Assembly (NCBI GenBank): GCA_905479915.1
Contig: CAJQOH010000006.1
Span: forward strand, 1-64,000
Length of the DNA stretch: 64,000 nt
Direction of reading: 5' to 3'
DNA from: an uncultured Flavobacteriales bacterium
GTDB taxonomy: Bacteria; Bacteroidota; Bacteroidia; Flavobacteriales_E; Vicingaceae
Position 1 is the stretch's first letter, and every line of letters begins with the position of its first letter. A program made the position numbers and the translations under genes. The notes below the pieces were generated by a model that saw nothing but the letters and a program-made list of their open reading frames with translations, was not told the origin of the DNA and did no database searches. Of this stretch, positions 33,558-41,572 are shown one piece after another.

Positions 33558-34931
33558 TTATAATTTGGGTGCTGGCTGGTTCCAATTGGCTAAGTTTTGT
33601 ACAATACCAGAATAATAGTCTAAAACCATTTTTTCAATAAGAGTTATAAACTTTTTGTTACTTCCAAACCCAGCATTAAACTTAGATAACAATACAATGT
33701 TAAAAGCTTGAATTTCTTTTCCTTTAGAATCTTGTATTAAGGTTTCAAAACCACTTAGCGGTATTCTAATGTGCTCACGAGCATGTTTAATATTGGCTTC
33801 AATAAGAATATCTTTTTCAAAAGAAGTAAAGACTTCTTCGTTTTTCTTTTTGGCAGATTCTAATTGTTTGCTAATCCAAGTGATTCTTGCTGCTGTACCT
33901 TTGTTTAATGGTGGAGTTACTTTAACTGACATCGAAACAGTTTTAACTTCAAAATCAACCTTAACTTTAATATCAGATACTGAATTTTTTATGCTCAAGT
34001 TACCTAGCAACTCTTGCTCTTTAATTACTTTTCTTATATCATTTTTAACACTGTCTTTTGCACGAGTAGAAGACTTTACGAGTGTTCCAAGTTTTCTACT
34101 TAATAAAAGAGCCATGTCTTTTTCTTCTTCATGCCAACTTTCAACAGCTTCTTCAACAAATCCATCAGAAACTTTAAGAGGAATACGATTGGTAATTTTT
34201 TCAATTGTTTCTTTCCAACCTGGTTTCATGCTATGGTAACCATTAACCCCAGAAGATGGACTATCAAAATAGTGTAGTGCCTCTTTCATTATTTCAACTT
34301 GGTCTTCATCTTTTATGTTTGCATCATTTTTAAACAATAACAATTGTCCCTTAGTCATTAAATATGTCCAAGAGAAGTGGTATAAGGAAAAGTTTTTAGG
34401 TGCTTTAGCTTTCACAGGAGACTTAGTACTGTCAGAAACAAATTCATTAGAGATTGTTACCATTTTTGATACGCCAATCTTTTTGCATAAGTCAATGTAT
34501 TTTTCAACTTGCGCTATGTCTACACTGTTATTTTTGTTTTTCATTTCAAAAACAACAGCATCTGCGATAGCTCCCTTTGATACAACGATAATAAGTCCAT
34601 CAATTCGAGAGTTTTCATCAATATCTTTAAATACAACTTCTGTTAAGTAGTAAGCCTTACCACCTCGGCTTAATTTAATTTCCTTAAAAATAGAATCTCT
34701 ATATTCTCTAATTAATCTAACTGCAGACATAAAGATTGAAGTTAATGCTCCTTCATCTCCAGTTTTAAGTAAAGGGATTAATCTTGCTTCTTGTGCTACT
34801 ATTTGTCCAGAATCCTTATAAGATAGGAAGTCTTCATGCTTAAGCCCAATTAATTTCGAGAATTTCTTTTGTATCATAGATGTGATTTGTTGAATACATT
34901 CAAATCTAGTGAATAAACCACCCCTGTACAT
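33558..34931 (-). CDS. Predicted PD-(D/E)XK nuclease-fold protein, partner of Abi_2
   Basis: The 457-residue product shows a PD-(D/E)XK pattern in its N-terminal third: Asp111 in SRIDGLIIVV, and Glu129 and Lys131 in VVFEMKNKNN, followed by a helix (IAQVEKYIDLCKKIGV) and a strand (KMVTISNEFV). The rest is a helical and beta mix (STRAKDSVKNDIRKVIK, VKVDFEVKTVSMSVKVTPP) that I cannot place. The nuclease call rests on motif shape only. A start at 34877 (MIQKKFSKLIGLKHED) is an alternative to the one given. It is the first gene of a pair with the Abi_2 gene. Upstream are two TACGTA boxes (around 34942 and 34965) that could be an operator. Confidence 0.72.
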   Translation of the reverse strand: MYRGGLFTRFECIQQITSMIQKKFSKLIGLKHEDFLSYKDSGQIVAQEARLIPLLKTGDEGALTSIFMSAVRLIREYRDSIFKEIKLSRGGKAYYLTEVVFKDIDENSRIDGLIIVVSKGAIADAVVFEMKNKNNSVDIAQVEKYIDLCKKIGVSKMVTISNEFVSDSTKSPVKAKAPKNFSLYHFSWTYLMTKGQLLLFKNDANIKDEDQVEIMKEALHYFDSPSSGVNGYHSMKPGWKETIEKITNRIPLKVSDGFVEEAVESWHEEEKDMALLLSRKLGTLVKSSTRAKDSVKNDIRKVIKEQELLGNLSIKNSVSDIKVKVDFEVKTVSMSVKVTPPLNKGTAARITWISKQLESAKKKNEEVFTSFEKDILIEANIKHAREHIRIPLSGFETLIQDSKGKEIQAFNIVLLSKFNAGFGSNKKFITLIEKMVLDYYSGIVQNLANWNQPAPKL

Positions 34932-35089
34932 CAGTTAAAATACGTAATTAATGTATCAGTGTAAATACGTATTGGGAGTTGAAGGTGTTGAATTTGTTGC
35001 TTGTCAGCCTTAGGATTGAAGAGGTTTAATTTCTGTAATACTAAAAAATACCATTTAGCACTTAGGTGTAAATACTGTGTTTGTATTCT

Positions 35090-35506
35090 TTATTCTATGA
35101 ATAGCTGATTGTTGTAATCTTTGCAAAGGATAAAGTTGTTGCTCTTGCCATTTATTGAAATCAATTTGTTGTCCATTTGGATATATTCAGAATCTAGATT
35201 GTCATCTGATGAACTTGGGTAAAATAGCAGGTGGTTGTCTTCTGTTTTCCAATAACCAGCTAAATAGCCTTGAGAACTAGTGCATCCAAAGTAATTAAAC
35301 CTGAATGTGCTATCCTTCATCAAGGTGAGACTTTTTCCATAAAAACCAAACTCACCACAGTATGAATAAAGTATCTGTTTTTGTTGACTTTCATTTGTGA
35401 AATATACTAAAAGACTTGTTAGTATTACAATGATTGTAGCAACACCCATTAGGTTGTTATGGTTACTTCGTCTTGTTTTTCTTTTTGATTTACGCATTGA
35501 TTTCAA
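35090..35506 (-). CDS. Small membrane-anchored hypothetical protein
   Basis: A 138-residue protein with a strongly basic N-terminus (MKSMRKSKRKTRRSNHNN), one membrane helix (LMGVATIIVILTSLLVYF, about 19-36) and an extracytoplasmic beta-rich domain (CGEFGFYGKSLTLMKDSTFR, then GYWKTEDNHLLFYPSS). The pattern 'strand, short turn, DSTF.F' and 'G.W...DN.L' is that of the small lipocalin-like proteins found across Bacteroidota. The function is unknown. It lies between the defence genes and the hydrolase operon; a motif shared with 38945-38998 sits about 70 bp upstream of its start. Confidence 0.75.
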   Translation of the reverse strand: MKSMRKSKRKTRRSNHNNLMGVATIIVILTSLLVYFTNESQQKQILYSYCGEFGFYGKSLTLMKDSTFRFNYFGCTSSQGYLAGYWKTEDNHLLFYPSSSDDNLDSEYIQMDNKLISINGKSNNFILCKDYNNQLFIE

Positions 35507-35575
35507 CCCGATATTAGTTTCTCTTACAACGAAACGTTTAATTTTATAGGGTTATTGCGATTATTAAAACTTTAC

Positions 35576-35620
35576 GTTTAAGATTGATGAGGGCTATCTT
35601 TTAATGGCTAAAAAGAGGTA
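35576..35620 (-). repeat. Intergenic motif, copy 1
   Basis: The block reads ATTGATGAGGGCTATC, then CTAAAAAGAGGTATTTCTA. It matches the block at 38945-38998 in two conserved parts, ATTGATGA and CTAAAAAGAGGT, about 20 bp apart. In both places it directly follows the stop codon of one leftward gene and precedes the start of the next. This could be a binding site for a regulator or an RNA element. Confidence 0.4.
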
Positions 35621-35623
35621 TTT

Positions 35624-36535
35624 CTAATTCGCACCGTTTTTTAGTTTGTTGTTAAACCAATTGATAACATTTTTATTGAGCTCAGCTTTATGGGTGGAGA
35701 AAAAATGGTCGGTTTCAAACTTCCTCAATTCAAAATTGTAATTCACTTTTGTTAGCTCTTTTGCCATGTTTTCTGCTTGCTTACTATCTACACGTTTATC
35801 TTTTGTTCCACATAAAATTAAAAGGCTACTTTCTTTATTCAGTTGGTCAGCCCAAAAGATGGCAGACCTCTTTTTAAGTTCATTGTCTTTGTTGTTGAAG
35901 TAGTTGGGAACACATTCTGCCAGTACTTTTGTTTCGATAATTGGCCTTTCCTTAATGGTGTTGTATAGGTTAGAGGCTCCATTGCCTATAATGGCAGTTT
36001 TTATTTTATCCGATTTTTTTAGGGCAAGGTAAGTCATCATACCACCTCTAGACCAGCCAAACATTCCTATGTTTTCGGCATCAGCCTTCTCAAGCTCTTT
36101 AACCGTTTCTGTTAGGCAGAGTACATCATTAATTTCTGCTCCACCAAACTCATCTTTGGTTCTGTAATTGCTCCCAATTATTACATAGCCTTGTGCTGCT
36201 AGCTTAGAAGTGTATTGCATGATGGTTTCAATGTTTAACGGTGCAAAGTCTCGATTTCCTCCACGGTTAAAAATTACTACGGGGTATTTTCCTTCCTTCT
36301 TGGGTTCTATTACAATTCCTTTTACGTTAAAACTATCGCTTTGGTAAGTAATAAAATAGAAGTCCAATTCGGTTAAATGCTCAAAGTCTGAGTGAAGTTG
36401 ATTGTTTTCAGAAATAGCATTCCACATTGGTGTTTGCTTGATATCAACCAAACGTTTGGATAGTATTTTTCCGTTTTGAGCATTTCCAATACTCACTAAA
36501 CAAGAAAAGAATAGTATCGCTAATGTTTTGTTCAT
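35624..36535 (-). CDS. Secreted alpha/beta-hydrolase, prolyl oligopeptidase-like
   Basis: The 303-residue product has a signal peptide (to about residue 19, GNAQ) and an alpha/beta-hydrolase domain without a propeller. The oxyanion region is VVIFNRGGNRDFAPL, the nucleophile elbow is GMFGWSRGGMMTYLAL (Ser in GWSRGG), the acid is in CGTKDKRVDSKQA, and the His is in FETDHFFSTHK. The GWSRGG elbow is that of S9-type peptidases and related esterases. Periplasmic peptide or ester hydrolysis is likely, with unknown substrate. It is separated by 27 bp from a leftward membrane-protein gene. Confidence 0.85.
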   Translation of the reverse strand: MNKTLAILFFSCLVSIGNAQNGKILSKRLVDIKQTPMWNAISENNQLHSDFEHLTELDFYFITYQSDSFNVKGIVIEPKKEGKYPVVIFNRGGNRDFAPLNIETIMQYTSKLAAQGYVIIGSNYRTKDEFGGAEINDVLCLTETVKELEKADAENIGMFGWSRGGMMTYLALKKSDKIKTAIIGNGASNLYNTIKERPIIETKVLAECVPNYFNNKDNELKKRSAIFWADQLNKESSLLILCGTKDKRVDSKQAENMAKELTKVNYNFELRKFETDHFFSTHKAELNKNVINWFNNKLKNGAN

Positions 36536-36562
36536 TTACAGTTGTCAAATGTAGTTTTTTAT

Positions 36563-36958
36563 CTAATTGATATAAATTAAAATAAAAACAGTACTCAAAT
36601 ACATCCAAAATCCTGTAAATAGAATGTGTACAGTTGTTTCCATTGTTTTTCCTCTCCAGAGTTTCGTAGAGTATACAAACAATTGAATGAACAATCGAAT
36701 GGTCCAAAACACTCCTAAACCTAAGGAGATGTTTCTGCCCAAATTGGTTGTTATTAAATCATTGGCTGAAGTTGCACAAAGCAATCCCATTAAAAAAACC
36801 GTTAATGCAATAAAAAATGTGTGAACCGTCATCATCTGTCTGTTCATTAAACAGAGGTGTTGCAATTCCGTTTTCCAATTGAAATATTTAGGAAAGATGA
36901 TGTGAATTAAAGCAAGAGCCATTAGTAGTATTCCGATTATTTTAAGATGGTAAGCCAT
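36563..36958 (-). CDS. Four-helix membrane protein, hypothetical
   Basis: The 131-residue product has about four hydrophobic segments: IIGILLMALALIHIIFP, TVHTFFIALTVFLMGLLCA, ISLGLGVFWTIRLFIQLF and ILFTGFWMYLSTVFILIYI. His19 after the first helix and His46 in the second are spaced like heme or quinone ligands, but no family is recognised. It is the last gene of the leftward row DoxX-like, DUF2071, methyltransferase, membrane protein; gaps are 10 bp or overlaps, so the four are co-transcribed. Confidence 0.7.
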   Translation of the reverse strand: MAYHLKIIGILLMALALIHIIFPKYFNWKTELQHLCLMNRQMMTVHTFFIALTVFLMGLLCATSANDLITTNLGRNISLGLGVFWTIRLFIQLFVYSTKLWRGKTMETTVHILFTGFWMYLSTVFILIYIN

Positions 36959-36968
36959 ACTGTGAAGT

Positions 36969-37721
36969 TTAAGTGTTAGAACTGAAAATTGACATAAAAG
37001 GAGTGAACTTAGTTTCTTCTATAGAAGAGAATCCGGCACTGTTAAATGCTTTGGTCCATGTTCTTTTTGAGAAGAAATGGGTAAAACCAACAGAAAATGC
37101 TAAGAAATTGGGGAAATCGCGTAAATGCTCCACCATAATTACTTTTCCTGAAGGTTTGCATACGCGGTGGCATTCTTTTAAGAAGGTCACTTTTTCGCTG
37201 TTAGACCTTATTTCATGGGCTGCAGAAAGTAGAAAGATGGCATCTACAGAATTGCTTTCTAAAGGCAATTTAGAGGTTTCAATTTGTGTTGTGTTTGGAT
37301 AGTTTAAACTCACTTTACGTGCTCTTATGATGGCAGGCTCAGTATGTCTTTGGTCATTGTAAAAGTCATAAACTTTTAAGCTTGATTTTGGGAAATTGTT
37401 TTTAAGAATAAAGCTAGTCTCATCAAAACCGGCATTGATGTTTACAATTTGCGTTGAATCAGCATCTGTAATTGAACAGTCTTTTAACCAATTGAAATGG
37501 TAGTATCCAGAAAAATCATAGACATAAGCCGAAACTAAAAGAGGAGTAATTAAGCCATAAATAAATGCGGTTAAAACCACCCAATACAAACTGGTTGGCC
37601 AGTTGAGGTAAAACCAGCATCCAGTAATTAACGCAAGAACAGTTAAGCCAATAACGTAGAAATGCCTGTTAAAGCTTAGTATATTTAAAACACCTTGGAA
37701 CTTTTTTCTTTTTATTTCCAT
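36969..37721 (-). CDS. Membrane-anchored class I SAM methyltransferase
   Basis: The ATG at 37721 reduces the overlap with the upstream gene to 10 bp; an ATG 24 bp earlier is also possible. The N-terminus holds two membrane helices (VIGLTVLALITGCWFYL, SLYWVVLTAFIYGLITPLL). The methyltransferase fold follows: VNINAGFDETSFIL as the SAM-binding loop, with INAGFDE in place of the usual GxGxG. It continues with SVDAIFLLSAAHEIRSNSEKV and ECHRVCKPSGKVIMVEH. The weak glycine motif is unusual. It sits in an operon with a DUF2071 and a DoxX-like gene; the target is unknown. Confidence 0.8.
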   Translation of the reverse strand: MEIKRKKFQGVLNILSFNRHFYVIGLTVLALITGCWFYLNWPTSLYWVVLTAFIYGLITPLLVSAYVYDFSGYYHFNWLKDCSITDADSTQIVNINAGFDETSFILKNNFPKSSLKVYDFYNDQRHTEPAIIRARKVSLNYPNTTQIETSKLPLESNSVDAIFLLSAAHEIRSNSEKVTFLKECHRVCKPSGKVIMVEHLRDFPNFLAFSVGFTHFFSKRTWTKAFNSAGFSSIEETKFTPFMSIFSSNT

Positions 37722-38446
37722 AGTTCTAGTTTTCCTTTTTCCCAATGGTAGGGAACGTTTTTAATCTCAAAAGCATTTGCCAATAGAACATTCTTGAGCT
37801 TTAGATTATTTAAGAACTCAAAATGATAGCTGTCTACTTTTACTGCTTTTGGTTTCCAATTTTGTCGTATGCCTCTAATTATCAAGACCGATTTGTCTTC
37901 TTTGTTGTAGGTGAATGTGTGGGGTAAAGGTCCTGCAAACTTCCGAGCATCTTTCCAATCTGTAAAAGGGGAGTGCTCAGGAATTTCGGCTTCCAATTCA
38001 GTTTCTTCTGTGGTAACTTGAAAATTAGATGCTGTTGATGTTATTGTGTTTAGCTTTCCGTTCTGAGTTTTGGAAATGTCTGTAGTGGTGTAATTGTAGT
38101 GGGTAAACACATTGCCAAAGAATTCCATTTTCTTTTTATCCGTTTCAGACTTAATAATGTATAAACCTCTTAAGCTTTTACCTGCTTTGTTTTTGTAGCG
38201 AACAAATATGCGGTAGCCAATTAAAAAGAAATTGTTTCCCATAAACTTAGGAAACCCCTTAGGCCTTAAGCCCTTGGTTTGAACCATGGCAATAGCAATG
38301 AATGCCCATTTGTTGTTAAATGTATCTAATTCCAAGCATTCAGGGATCATTTCTTGGAGTTGCTCTTTGGGAATGGCAAAGGTTAGTACCAATGATTTTT
38401 CAAAAGTAGCTTCAACAGCAAAAGGATGATTTTTTAAGAAACTCAT
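37712..38446 (-). CDS. DUF2071 family protein
   Basis: A 244-residue cytoplasmic protein of the DUF2071 (YqjF-like, acetoacetate-decarboxylase-like fold) family. It starts with SFLKNHPFAVEATFEKSLVLTFAIPKEQLQEMIPECLELDTF, the typical entry strand and 'valley of the P..L.P.CLELD' loop. It continues with YRIFVRYKNKAGKSLRGLYI and FTDWKDARKFAGPLPHTFTY. The family function is unproven; some members are thought to bind small ligands. It overlaps the upstream DoxX-like gene by four bases (ATGA), so it is translationally coupled. Confidence 0.82.
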   Translation of the reverse strand: MSFLKNHPFAVEATFEKSLVLTFAIPKEQLQEMIPECLELDTFNNKWAFIAIAMVQTKGLRPKGFPKFMGNNFFLIGYRIFVRYKNKAGKSLRGLYIIKSETDKKKMEFFGNVFTHYNYTTTDISKTQNGKLNTITSTASNFQVTTEETELEAEIPEHSPFTDWKDARKFAGPLPHTFTYNKEDKSVLIIRGIRQNWKPKAVKVDSYHFEFLNNLKLKNVLLANAFEIKNVPYHWEKGKLELWK

Positions 38447-38826
38447 AAGTCCAACCGTTTTAATAAAACAAATTCTTTGTAAAAGATAAGTCCAATTAAT
38501 AGTAACGCAAAAATTGAGTTTGCTTTACCCCAGAGTAAAAGCTCAGGTACTAGGATGAATTCTAGCAGATTCATCGTAGCTATAATTGCAATTTGTGCAA
38601 TAGCATTAAGGCGTGATTTAATGGTTGTAATTATCCAAACTGCCATTAGAATTTCTGAAATTCCAATAAGAATGGTGAGAGGAGCAGCGTATTCTTCTCC
38701 TAAAATTTGGGAAACAATTTGTTCGTGACGAGGGACAAGTGCTAGAACTTTGCAAAACAATCCATTAATTAGCCAAATAATGGCAATAAGATAAGTTAGG
38801 AGTTTGTATAGATTGGCCCTACTCAC
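38443..38826 (-). CDS. DoxX-like membrane protein
   Basis: A 127-residue protein with four hydrophobic segments: YLIAIIWLINGLFCKVLALV, APLTILIGISEILMAVWII, IAQIAIIATMNLLEFILVPE and ANSIFALLLIGLIFYKEFVL. The first segment (WLINGLFCKVLALVPRHE) and the ILxGxxEILMAxWI second helix are DoxX-like. Such proteins often accompany DUF2071 genes. It heads a four-gene leftward operon whose common role may be membrane or redox related, but this is a guess. Confidence 0.78.
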   Translation of the reverse strand: MSRANLYKLLTYLIAIIWLINGLFCKVLALVPRHEQIVSQILGEEYAAPLTILIGISEILMAVWIITTIKSRLNAIAQIAIIATMNLLEFILVPELLLWGKANSIFALLLIGLIFYKEFVLLKRLDL

Positions 38827-38944
38827 AGCAATTGGTTTATTGTAAATGAATCATAAATGCCTCTCTCAAATTTAATCAATTAATGGATTGAAAATGTTTT
38901 TTTATCAAGTATTCTATTGCTTTTTTTTAGTTATTAGAGCTTAG

Positions 38945-38998
38945 CTTTTAATATTGATGAAAGTCATCAAAAAAGGCACTAAAAAGAGGTGTTTTTAC
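38945..38998 (-). repeat. Intergenic motif, copy 2
   Basis: ATTGATGAAAGTCATC, then CTAAAAAGAGGTGTTTTTA: the ATTGATGA and CTAAAAAGAGGT boxes match copy 1 at 35576-35620. It follows the stop of the lipoprotein gene at 39036 and lies about 120 bp upstream of the DoxX-like gene start. The rest of the 209-bp gap (38827-39035) holds only AT-rich sequence. Confidence 0.4.
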
Positions 38999-39035
38999 TT
39001 GGGTTTAACTACTTGGAAGATAGGAGGTTTTGTGG

Positions 39036-39638
39036 TTAACAACCGCAACCATATTCTAGGATAACTTTGTTGTCCTTTTTAAATATACTTAATGAGCACA
39101 TGTCTTCGGTATAAAATCCTTCAGGGTGCCAACCATCATCAGCATTTTCTGTAGCTACTTTTGGTAGTAAGGTTTTAATGATTCTTGTTACTTCTTTTAA
39201 ACTATAATTACTAAACTCATAGGTCTGAATAAAATCATAACTGTCACATCCATATTCTTCTAGAATAACTACTCTGTCATATTCAGTTCTAAACTCGCAA
39301 AACCCTCCTTCTGGATATTCAGGGTTGTCTATTGCTTCTCTACTTCCTGCTTTAGCCTTTGTAAGTTTAAAGTAGGTTTTAATGTATTTGTCCAGTATAT
39401 CAAAATCTGGATTTAATCCATGATAAACATTTTCATAAAAAAGAGAATCAGGAGTAGGGAGTGTTAAATCAACTGTTGATTGCTTTCTTTTTATGGTGTT
39501 GATAACTACGCCAATAGTGTCTATTACAATGGTGTTACTTTCTTTAACAACAATTTCAATGTCTTGTGGTTTTTCTTGTTCTTGACAGGATACAACAAAA
39601 GCAACTAATACGATGAAGGCTATTATCCTTTTTATCAT
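39036..39638 (-). CDS. Lipoprotein, hypothetical
   Basis: The 200-residue product has a lipobox at VVSC (Cys18). Next comes a short linker, then a domain with conserved-looking elements: FCEFRTEYDRVVILEEYGCDSYDF, ADDGWHPEGFYTEDM and a C-terminal VILEYGCGC. Cysteines in FCEF, YGCD, MCSL and the final GCGC suggest disulphides. No known family is recognised. It is the last of a leftward row, with the peptide deformylase-like gene 85 bp upstream. Confidence 0.72.
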   Translation of the reverse strand: MIKRIIAFIVLVAFVVSCQEQEKPQDIEIVVKESNTIVIDTIGVVINTIKRKQSTVDLTLPTPDSLFYENVYHGLNPDFDILDKYIKTYFKLTKAKAGSREAIDNPEYPEGGFCEFRTEYDRVVILEEYGCDSYDFIQTYEFSNYSLKEVTRIIKTLLPKVATENADDGWHPEGFYTEDMCSLSIFKKDNKVILEYGCGC

Positions 39639-39723
39639 GTTACTAAGGTAGCATATTTTATGCCTAAATACAAAGTGCTTTGCTTGTTGGAACGTCTGGC
39701 TTAATATTGAGAAAGGTAATTTC

Positions 39724-40473
39724 TTATTTTTTATGAGAATGAAACTCTTCCAATGTTTCTCCGATTTTATACCCTTCGAGAAGTAATGGTAAAGTATCTT
39801 TTGCTAGATCAAAAAATGGGAGGTCTCCAGTATCCAATTTTTGATTCAAACCTTCTTTGGGTAGGAGATGATTGGCATGATCTAAATAGGTTCCACCTAG
39901 CATGTGTCTAAATTCATGCTGGAATATCACTGAAGCAAAACCATCTAATCTTCCTTGTTTAATTTCACCTTTCTGGTTTTGGCATTTGTATTCAATCCAT
40001 TGATAGGTTGCTACGTTCCCTCTTTTTTCACCATGTGCACTTAGGCATCCATGCCAGAAGTTCATCGTTTCTTTAGAGGTTTTAGTAATTATGGGGTTGA
40101 TAAATATCTGTTTGTTAACAGGTCCTAGCACTTTATATCTTGGATTATCAGACTTGGCTTCGATCATAAATATTTGTAATCTTTTTCCTAATTGGTTTGA
40201 TGCAATTCCTACACCGGCCTTTCTTGGCATTACGGCATACATACTGTCTATATAAGTATTAAGTTCTGACGAATTAAACTCATCCTCTGTGATGCTTCTT
40301 GGTGCCAAATACAATGCATTAGTATCTCTTCCTTCATTGTTACTTGGAATGTGTTGAACTACCTCAAATCCTTCTTCAGGTATTTGAAGTGTAAGTGAAG
40401 CATCGATTGGGTTACATGCTTGGATTGCCATAGAGATAAGTATTGTTGCGTAGATAAATTTGTTTAGAGTCAT
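39724..40473 (-). CDS. Lipoprotein peptide deformylase homologue
   Basis: The 249-residue product has a lipobox at IQAC (Cys20), which is unexpected because peptide deformylases work on nascent chains in the cytosol. The three PDF motifs are present: GVGIASNQLG (87-96; normally GxGxAAxQ), HGCLSAHG (141-148; normally EGCLSxP, with Cys143) and QHEFRHMLG (185-193; HExxH with His186, Glu187 and His190). The metal ligands Cys, His and His are thus kept. It is likely a surface or periplasmic metallo-hydrolase that has taken on another substrate, or serves as a paralogous variant; the essential def is presumably elsewhere. Confidence 0.8.
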   Translation of the reverse strand: MTLNKFIYATILISMAIQACNPIDASLTLQIPEEGFEVVQHIPSNNEGRDTNALYLAPRSITEDEFNSSELNTYIDSMYAVMPRKAGVGIASNQLGKRLQIFMIEAKSDNPRYKVLGPVNKQIFINPIITKTSKETMNFWHGCLSAHGEKRGNVATYQWIEYKCQNQKGEIKQGRLDGFASVIFQHEFRHMLGGTYLDHANHLLPKEGLNQKLDTGDLPFFDLAKDTLPLLLEGYKIGETLEEFHSHKK

Positions 40474-40476
40474 TGT

Positions 40477-41052
40477 CTATCTAAATTGTTTTGGTTTTAA
40501 ATTGTTAGTTGCATTTTCTACAATTTCTACAATTCTTTTTTGTCTGGTTACTGTCCTTTTAGCAGAGTTAAGCCAGTACAGTAAAGTCTTTTTAGCAGAG
40601 TTGCTTAAGCTATCATAGTATTCTTTGGCCTTTTTGTTTTTTACAAATGCCAGCTTTAAATCATCTGGAACGATTAGCGCTTCAACTGCATCTAAAATAG
40701 TCCAAGAACCATTTTCTTTGGCAATTTCAATGCTTTTGTAACCCGCTTCTTCCATTAACCCTTGCTCAATTAAGGTTTTTACTTTGTCTTTATTTACTTT
40801 AGACCAATTGCTTTTTGCTTTTCGTTTACAGAAATACTGTATAAACCTCTCATCATCAATTGATTTTTTAGTGCTGTCAATCCAGCCAAAACAAAGTGCT
40901 TCATCAACCGAATCACTCCAGGATAGATTATGTTTCGGAGATTTTACTTTGTAAAAAATGAGCCAAACAGCATCTTTTTTAATATGATTTGCTTTGAGCC
41001 ATTTTCTCCAATCTTTTTTGTCATGAGGACAATATTCTTCAGCATCTTTCAT
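40477..41052 (-). CDS. YdeI/OmpD-associated family protein
   Basis: The 191-residue product matches the YdeI family: WRKWLKANHIKKDAVWLIFYK, WSDSVDEALCFGWIDSTKKSIDDERFIQYFCKRKAKSNWSKVNKDKV, and a C-terminal helical segment FVKNKKAKEYYDSLSNSAKK (the 'SNSAKK.. LYWL..AKR..TR..RI..IV' block). In other bacteria the family has been linked to resistance to antimicrobial peptides or bacteriocins, though the mechanism is unknown. It is cytoplasmic and has no signal. It lies 3 bp from the PDF-like gene and 3 bp from the VF530 gene, so the three are one transcription unit. Confidence 0.88.
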   Translation of the reverse strand: MKDAEEYCPHDKKDWRKWLKANHIKKDAVWLIFYKVKSPKHNLSWSDSVDEALCFGWIDSTKKSIDDERFIQYFCKRKAKSNWSKVNKDKVKTLIEQGLMEEAGYKSIEIAKENGSWTILDAVEALIVPDDLKLAFVKNKKAKEYYDSLSNSAKKTLLYWLNSAKRTVTRQKRIVEIVENATNNLKPKQFR

Positions 41053-41055
41053 GTG

Positions 41056-41403
41056 CTATTTTGGATTTTCTTCTTCTAGCATGTCCATATACACATCTTC
41101 AACATGTTCTCGGGCCCATTTGGTTTTTCTTAAAAATCCTAAGCTTGATTTCATATTGGGGTTGTACTTAAAGCAGCGAATGTTTACTTCTTTTGCCAAA
41201 TACTCCCAACCGTAACGTTTTACCAATCGCTCTAAAATTTCTTTTAGTTTAACACCATGCAATGGGTGACTTAGTTCTTCAGGAGTAGCTTGCCGTCTTT
41301 TCTTCCGCTTAGGATCTTCTGCATTAAGCTGCTCGTTTGATTTAGGTTTAAAATCTACTGGCTCCGTTTTTTCTGAAGACTCACTGTTATTCTCTGTGTT
41401 CAT
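41056..41403 (-). CDS. VF530 family DNA-binding protein
   Basis: The 115-residue product has a disordered, charged N-terminus (about 1-40) and then the VF530 domain: PLHGVKLKEILERLVKRYGW, VNIRCFKYNPNMKSSLGFLRKTKWAREHVEDVYM. The family is known from a Vibrio fischeri structure and is thought to bind DNA; its cellular role is not established. It heads a short leftward operon with YdeI-like and PDF-like genes. Confidence 0.88.
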   Translation of the reverse strand: MNTENNSESSEKTEPVDFKPKSNEQLNAEDPKRKKRRQATPEELSHPLHGVKLKEILERLVKRYGWEYLAKEVNIRCFKYNPNMKSSLGFLRKTKWAREHVEDVYMDMLEEENPK

Positions 41404-41518
41404 GTTAACTCTTTTTTATGTTTCAGGATTTACTATCCTTAATCATAACTTGTGTTTATCGTTTTTCAAATTTAGAGAATAAAAGTAGCATGTTGGGAGT
41501 GAGAAAAGATTTGTTCAA

Positions 41519-41558
41519 TGAAAAAGCGGCTTATGTAAATTACACAAGCCGCTTTTTA
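41519..41558 (-). terminator. Terminator of the broken SRPBCC gene
   Basis: AAGCGGCTT (41524-41532) pairs with AAGCCGCTT across a short loop that itself contains TGTA/TACA, with an A-run and a T-run at the two ends. It lies about 15 bp past the stop of the SRPBCC gene. Confidence 0.8.
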
Positions 41559-41572
41559 TCGATTGTTGTTAC

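Noticed and set aside
36444-36707. A leftward frame of 87 codons between the hydrolase and the membrane protein genes.
   Set aside because: It overlaps both neighbours in another frame, is rich in Cys/Tyr/His like a shadow, and has no start context better than theirs.
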